Assembly: GCA_016715765.1 (NCBI GenBank)
Contig: JADJZJ010000020.1
Coordinates: 57,501-70,297 of the forward strand
Length of the DNA: 12,797 nucleotides
Direction of reading: 5' to 3'
Source of the DNA: Opitutaceae bacterium
GTDB lineage: Bacteria; Verrucomicrobiota; Verrucomicrobiia; Opitutales; Opitutaceae
Each line of letters opens with the position of its first letter. The stretch's first letter is position 1. Positions 9,357 through 12,797 of this stretch are shown one piece after another. The notes beneath the pieces are model-generated. The model had not been told where the DNA came from and made no database searches. It saw only the letters and a list, made by a program, of their open reading frames with translations. A program made the position numbers and the translations under genes.

Positions 9357-11267
9357 TTATTTCGCGAGCAGGCTCTCCACCTCGTCGAGGGTGCGCTCGA
9401 AGCTCCTCATCGCGGATTCGATGGGGGCGGGCGTGGTGAGATCAACGCCGGCGCTCTTGAGCAGTTCGAGCGGTGGCTGGGCGCAGCCGCCCTTGAGCAT
9501 GCCGAGGTAGTCCTGCACGGCGGGTTCACCGAGCTCGCGCACGCGGTCGGCGATGGCGATGCCGGAGGAAAGACCCGTGGCGTAGGCGTAGACGTAGTAC
9601 TTGTAGTAGAAATGCGGGATGTAGGCCCACTCGAGGCCGTCATCCTCGCCCATCGTGAAGCCGGGACCGTAGTAGCGTTTGACCAGATCGCGGTACGTTT
9701 CCTCCAGCTTGCCCGCGGTCAGCGGCACGCCCTGCTCGTGCAGGGTGTGGACGGCCCGCTCAAACTCCGCGAACATGGTCTGCCGGAAGATGGTCTGGCG
9801 GATCGACTCGAGCCGCTCGACGAGGAGGTAAATCCTTTCCGCCCGGTCGTTGGTCCGGGCCAGCAGGTAGTCGGACAGCAGCGTCTCGTTGCAGGTGGAG
9901 GCGATCTCGGCGAGGATGGTGGTGTAGCGGTAGTCCGGGTAGGACTGCGCCTTCATCGCGAGGTCGCTATGCAGGGCATGGCCGTATTCATGGGCCAGGG
10001 TCGACATGTCATCGAGCGAGTTCTGGTAGTTCATGAACACCCACGGATGCGGACCGTAGGTGCTGGCCGAGAAGGCGCCGCTGCGCTTGTCCTTGTGCGG
10101 GTAGAGGTCGAGCCAGCCGTTCTTCGGATCAAGGCCCTCGACGAGACGGCGGCCGTACTCTTCGCCCAGCGGCTTGAGTGCCGCGGGCAGGATCTTCTGC
10201 GCCTCGGCGAACGGTATGTCCTTCTCCACGCCGGCGACGAGGGGGATGTAGAGGTCGTAGAAGCGCACGTCGGGCAGGCCGAGGATCTGCCTGCGCAGCG
10301 CGATGTAGCGGTGGAGGAGCGGCAGGTGCGCGTTCACCGTGTTGACGAGGTTGTCGTACACGGCCGGGCTGACGTTGTCCTTGTCGAGGTAGGCCGCGAG
10401 CGCGGTGTCGTACCCGCGGGCGCGGGCATAGGCGACGTCGAGCTTGATCTGCCCGGCGAGCGTGCCGGCCAGGGACTGTTCGTGCTTGCGCAGCGTACCG
10501 AAGAGCCCGGCCACGGCGGCGCGGCGCACCTCGCGGTCGGGCGAGGCGCGGAGACGGCTGTAGTTGGAAAGGGTGAGCTGTACCTCCTTGCCCGCCGCAT
10601 CCTTGATCTGCGGGAGCGGGAGTTCGGACATGATGGCGCCATGGGTGTCCTCGTAACCCGAAGGCAGTTCATTGAGGTCGATTTCAGCCCAAAGATTGTC
10701 CCCGAGGAGACCCAGGGCCCGCTCGGCATCGGCGGAGAGCACGCGGCTGGAGCGGCGCTGCAGGTTTTCAATGTAGGCCCGGTACGGCTGCAGCCTGGGC
10801 TCGGCGGCCACGGCTGCGGGCACCGCGCCGGCCGGGAGGGCGAGCATTTCGCGGCGGATGAAGGTCGCCGCCTGCATCAATTCGTCCATCGCCGCCAGGC
10901 TCCGCTGCACGAGCGCGCCGGCAGTGTCGTCCGTCAGCGCGATATTCTGCCGGAGGTTGGCATAGAGGGTGAGCTTGTTGGCATCGAGATGCAGTTGGAA
11001 ATAGCGGTCGAGGCAGTTGAAGAGCGCCGCGGGATCGGACAGGCGGCCGGCGAATTGCGCCAGCGCGGGGATGTCCTGCCGCAATTTGACGAGAGCCTGG
11101 TCGAAATCCGCATCCGAGGCAAAGAGCGGTGAAACGTCCCAGGTGTATGCCGCCGGCACGGCGCTGCGCGGGGCGTTGGAGTCGGGGGTGTAGGCCGGCA
11201 GTTCGGCCGCCCGCAGCGCGCCGAAGGCGAGCAGGGCCAGGAGGAATGCAGCGAGGGGAGATTTCAT
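9357..11267 (-). CDS. pepF: Secreted M3-family metallopeptidase, oligoendopeptidase F-like
   Basis: Zinc peptidase that cleaves short peptides. The 636-residue protein from ATG 11267 begins with a signal peptide (MKSPLAAFLLALLAFGALRA, then AELP), followed by the helical N-terminal M3 region and the catalytic part. The zinc site is HEYGH (426-430), with the third ligand in ILAEIAST (E454); the conserved GPGF and IPHFYYKYYVYAYATG segments near the C-terminus complete the active-site cleft. Length fits oligoendopeptidase F (about 600) plus a leader. An ATG at 11297 would add 10 residues (MPLKLPEKPP) before the leader; the shorter start gives the more standard signal peptide. Classical PepF is cytosolic, so export here suggests periplasmic peptide degradation. 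Stop is 67-70 nt downstream of the Sel1 remnant start on the same strand, so the two could once have formed a transcription unit. The gene symbol is by family resemblance. Confidence 0.92.
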   Translation of the reverse strand: MKSPLAAFLLALLAFGALRAAELPAYTPDSNAPRSAVPAAYTWDVSPLFASDADFDQALVKLRQDIPALAQFAGRLSDPAALFNCLDRYFQLHLDANKLTLYANLRQNIALTDDTAGALVQRSLAAMDELMQAATFIRREMLALPAGAVPAAVAAEPRLQPYRAYIENLQRRSSRVLSADAERALGLLGDNLWAEIDLNELPSGYEDTHGAIMSELPLPQIKDAAGKEVQLTLSNYSRLRASPDREVRRAAVAGLFGTLRKHEQSLAGTLAGQIKLDVAYARARGYDTALAAYLDKDNVSPAVYDNLVNTVNAHLPLLHRYIALRRQILGLPDVRFYDLYIPLVAGVEKDIPFAEAQKILPAALKPLGEEYGRRLVEGLDPKNGWLDLYPHKDKRSGAFSASTYGPHPWVFMNYQNSLDDMSTLAHEYGHALHSDLAMKAQSYPDYRYTTILAEIASTCNETLLSDYLLARTNDRAERIYLLVERLESIRQTIFRQTMFAEFERAVHTLHEQGVPLTAGKLEETYRDLVKRYYGPGFTMGEDDGLEWAYIPHFYYKYYVYAYATGLSSGIAIADRVRELGEPAVQDYLGMLKGGCAQPPLELLKSAGVDLTTPAPIESAMRSFERTLDEVESLLAK

Positions 11268-11381
11268 GGGTGGTTTTTCGGGGAGTTTCAGCGGCATGGC
11301 GGGGGCGGCTCAAGAGCAAAGCCCGTTGGATGTAGGGCAGGGATTCCGATCCCCGCCTTTACCGTACCAAATGCTGAATTC
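11268..11381 (-). other. Upstream region of the M3 peptidase gene
   Basis: Non-coding apart from a possible 10-codon N-terminal extension of the peptidase (ATG 11297). I looked on the minus strand for sigma70-type boxes and saw none convincing; no clear Shine-Dalgarno precedes either candidate start. The peptidase promoter, if it lies here, is not recognisable, or transcription begins in or beyond the palindromic repeats at 11382-11634. Confidence 0.3.
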
Positions 11382-11547
11382 CTATCTTTCTCTTAATCTT
11401 TATCTTTATCTTTCTCCGGCCTTGAGTTTGGCGGGAGATTGCGACCGAGGGACCCCATCTGAGAGCGCGAGCGTCCTCGGACGCATTTGCTCGCAAGCTT
11501 TCAGGCCGAGAAAGAGAAAGAGAAAGATTAAGAGAAAGATTGGATAG
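11382..11547. repeat. 166-bp inverted repeat with pyrimidine/purine hexamer arms (MITE-like)
   Basis: The left arm (11382-11422) is CTATC, then hexamers TTTCTC/TTTATC with an interposed TTAATC, then CGGCCT. The right arm (11503-11547) is its reverse complement: aligned, the arms differ by two A/C changes, one 5-base insertion and one 1-base insertion over about 41-45 bp. The 80-nt centre contains a further hairpin, GCGTC (11471-11475) / GACGC (11480-11484) with loop CTCG, within GCGAGC (11467-11472) / GCTCGC (11489-11494). One strand of each arm is almost pure pyrimidine, so the DNA could extrude a cruciform or form triplex structure. The layout resembles a non-autonomous mobile palindrome; no transposase or target duplication is seen. 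Confidence 0.75.
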
Positions 11548-11551
11548 GAGG

Positions 11552-11634
11552 TGTAGGGGCGCAGCTTGACTGCGCCCTTTGAGTCCCATCTTCGCTTGCG
11601 GTCACGAAGGGCGCACACGAGGTGCGCCCCTACA
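11552..11634. repeat. REPIN-like pair of inverted GTAG hairpins
   Basis: Two REP-like units face each other. Unit 1 (11552-11579): T-GTAG, then GGGCGCAG (11557-11564), loop CTTGA, CTGCGCCC (11570-11577), TT. Unit 2 (11607-11634, inverted): AA, GGGCGCAC (11609-11616), loop ACGAG, GTGCGCCC (11622-11629), then CTACA. The two units are 24/28 identical as reverse complements, and all four differences lie in the loop or the closing pair, where the change in each stem is compensated. A 27-nt spacer separates them. REP sequences mobilised by RAYT (TnpA_REP, Y1 transposases) typically carry a GTAG foot before a palindrome, and an inverted pair is called a REPIN. It lies 5 nt from the stop codon of the GxGYxYP gene, a typical 3'-end position, where it may also act in transcript ending or stability. 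Confidence 0.8.
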
Positions 11635-11639
11635 AGGTT

Positions 11640-12797
11640 TTACTCCAGGAACCGCTCCCGATACGTCGGATTCTCGCCGGCCATCTTGAGGAAGACATCC
11701 AGGGGCACGATCTCGAAGTCCTGGCCCAGTTTGTCGCAGATGGACTTTACCCGGGCGACGTCGCTGTTCTCGCGGACGTGCACGAGGAGGAAATACGGAC
11801 GGGCATCGTTCATCAAGGCGAGCTCCTGCAGGTCGGCGGCGGCCTCGGCCTCGGATTTTCCGGCCGGGAGGTAATAGTCGTACGACAGGAACGGCCGGCC
11901 GTCGCGGACCGTGAACGTATTGGCGGCGTAATACCCGTTCACGAAACCGATCGCGTCGGGCATGTTGGCGTAATAGGCATCGACGATGTCGCGCGGGAGG
12001 TTGTTCTCGGCCGCCTCGGTGGCCTGGCCCGCGTAGTCCATGATCTCGAAGACCCGCAGGTCGAGCTTCTCCATCAGGTCACGGGCGTTCGCGATCTCCT
12101 TCGGCAGCCACTCCTTGGGAAAGGCCTTGGGATAGCAGTAGGATGAACCCGAGAGGCTCCCGATGAAGTAGTCGTTGGGCGTGGCCTGGTCGTAATAGTA
12201 CTCCAGCATCGCCGGCGAGAGGTTGATGAATTTCATCGTGACCTCCCAGGCGTAGGGAATCGAACCGCGTCCGGGCTTCAGCCATGCGCCGATGCCGAGG
12301 CCGTCCGTCTGGATCAGGGCGAGATAGACCTTTTTCTCCGGCACGTACTTGCGGCCGGGTTCGATGTTGTGGTGGTTCTTGAAGACGAAGCCCGGCGAAA
12401 CCGGCACATGCACGAGGAAGCTGGTGTTCGGCATGGTGTTCAGGCCGTCGGACGTCAGCGCATAGGACGAGAGCAGACTGGTCATCTCCTCCTCCATGTC
12501 CTTCTTGTAGGAATGCCAGCCCCAGACCTGCCCGAGGGGCTTCATCTCGGCGTAGAGACTCTTGGTGAGTTCATATTCCTGCGTGTCGGTGCGGCGGTTT
12601 GACAGGTCGGAGCAGAAACCCTGCTTCAGCATGCCAAAATCAGCGCACGCCGGCATGAGCTGCGTGCCATGCACCCCGCCGAGCCAGACGATGACATCGC
12701 GCGAGCAGCGCGCCCAATAGCGCTCCTTGGCCCAGGCATAGATCTCGTGGTCCGGTTTCCCGGTGAAACGGCCGCGGAAATCGTCGATCGGCTTCAG
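11640..12797 (-). CDS. GxGYxYP-family putative glycoside hydrolase, 3' part only
   Basis: The frame is open to the window edge (385 codons plus stop), so the N-terminus lies outside; a Met at 12674 is internal because conserved-looking sequence (DHEIYAWAKERYWARC, VIVWLGGVHGTQLMPA) continues upstream of it. The region YLALIQTDGLG, then IPYAWEVTMKFINLSPAMLEYYY and ATPNDYFIGSLSGSSYCYP, matches the pattern of the GxGYxYP putative glycoside hydrolase C-terminal domain: aspartate-containing strand, W/P-rich segment, PNDYF, then the name motif. Here the motif is GSSYCYP, Ser replacing the second Gly. The C-terminus (PYFLLVHVRENSD through VPLDVFLKMAGENP) is also family-like. Proteins of this family occur in polysaccharide-degrading bacteria; activity is not established. 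The stop is 5 nt from the REPIN-like element. Confidence 0.82.
   Translation of the reverse strand: MKPIDDFRGRFTGKPDHEIYAWAKERYWARCSRDVIVWLGGVHGTQLMPACADFGMLKQGFCSDLSNRRTDTQEYELTKSLYAEMKPLGQVWGWHSYKKDMEEEMTSLLSSYALTSDGLNTMPNTSFLVHVPVSPGFVFKNHHNIEPGRKYVPEKKVYLALIQTDGLGIGAWLKPGRGSIPYAWEVTMKFINLSPAMLEYYYDQATPNDYFIGSLSGSSYCYPKAFPKEWLPKEIANARDLMEKLDLRVFEIMDYAGQATEAAENNLPRDIVDAYYANMPDAIGFVNGYYAANTFTVRDGRPFLSYDYYLPAGKSEAEAAADLQELALMNDARPYFLLVHVRENSDVARVKSICDKLGQDFEIVPLDVFLKMAGENPTYRERFLE

Noticed and set aside
9249..11132. 627-codon plus-strand open frame opposite the M3 peptidase
   Set aside because: Antisense shadow of a gene with an intact HEYGH active site and full family length.
11359..11618. 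Small minus-strand frames rich in Lys/Ile or Leu/Ser across the palindromic block
   Set aside because: They are translations of the hexamer repeats and REP hairpins; low complexity and no independent support.
11382..11634. CRISPR array
   Set aside because: Repeats are inverted hairpins and short hexamers, not evenly spaced direct repeats with unique spacers; no cas genes.

Overview
The window reads as a piece of chromosome from a GC-rich, Gram-negative-type bacterium. Gene content (accB-accC, an L11 methyltransferase, a Ser/Thr kinase fused to PEGA-like and SUMF1/FGE-type modules, a PEGA/TolB-like propeller protein, an FHA-cyclase, a secreted M3 peptidase, a GxGYxYP-family protein) together with GTAG-type palindromic repeats suggests Verrucomicrobiota, perhaps an Opitutaceae relative. 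This assignment is inference from content; there is no rRNA or marker phylogeny here. Most start codons lack a clear Shine-Dalgarno sequence; prmA is the exception.

Left part (1-2256): an AT-rich leader, then accB (TTG start) and accC on the plus strand, with a perfect 10-bp hairpin in the short gap between them. accC carries an apparent one-base deletion near 1531-1534 that splits an otherwise complete 454-residue biotin carboxylase. prmA (minus) converges on accC, and a 16-bp GC-rich palindrome overlaps its stop codon.

Centre (3111-8349): a divergent cluster that looks like a signalling unit. On the minus strand is a transmembrane Ser/Thr kinase with an extracytoplasmic PEGA-like/SUMF1 region. 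On the plus strand is an exported PEGA + TolB-like propeller protein (interrupted by an apparent one-base insertion near 6054-6057), followed 9 nt later by an FHA + class III nucleotidyl cyclase-like protein. The two sides share a ~100-bp control region with overlapping -10-like boxes on opposite strands. Kinase plus phosphothreonine-binding FHA protein plus PEGA domains on both sides makes this the best candidate for a poorly described system; the link is inferred from neighbourhood and domains.

Right part (8350-12797): a minus-strand Sel1-repeat gene decayed by many small indels (about 8559-9290); a secreted oligoendopeptidase F-like M3 peptidase; an intergenic block holding two different palindromic elements (a 166-bp inverted repeat with pyrimidine/purine arms, and an 83-bp pair of inverted GTAG hairpins resembling a REPIN); and the 3' part of a GxGYxYP-family gene that runs off the window end.

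Two apparent single-base frameshifts in otherwise well-conserved genes and the indel-rich Sel1 region may be true mutations or assembly errors. Reads are needed to decide.
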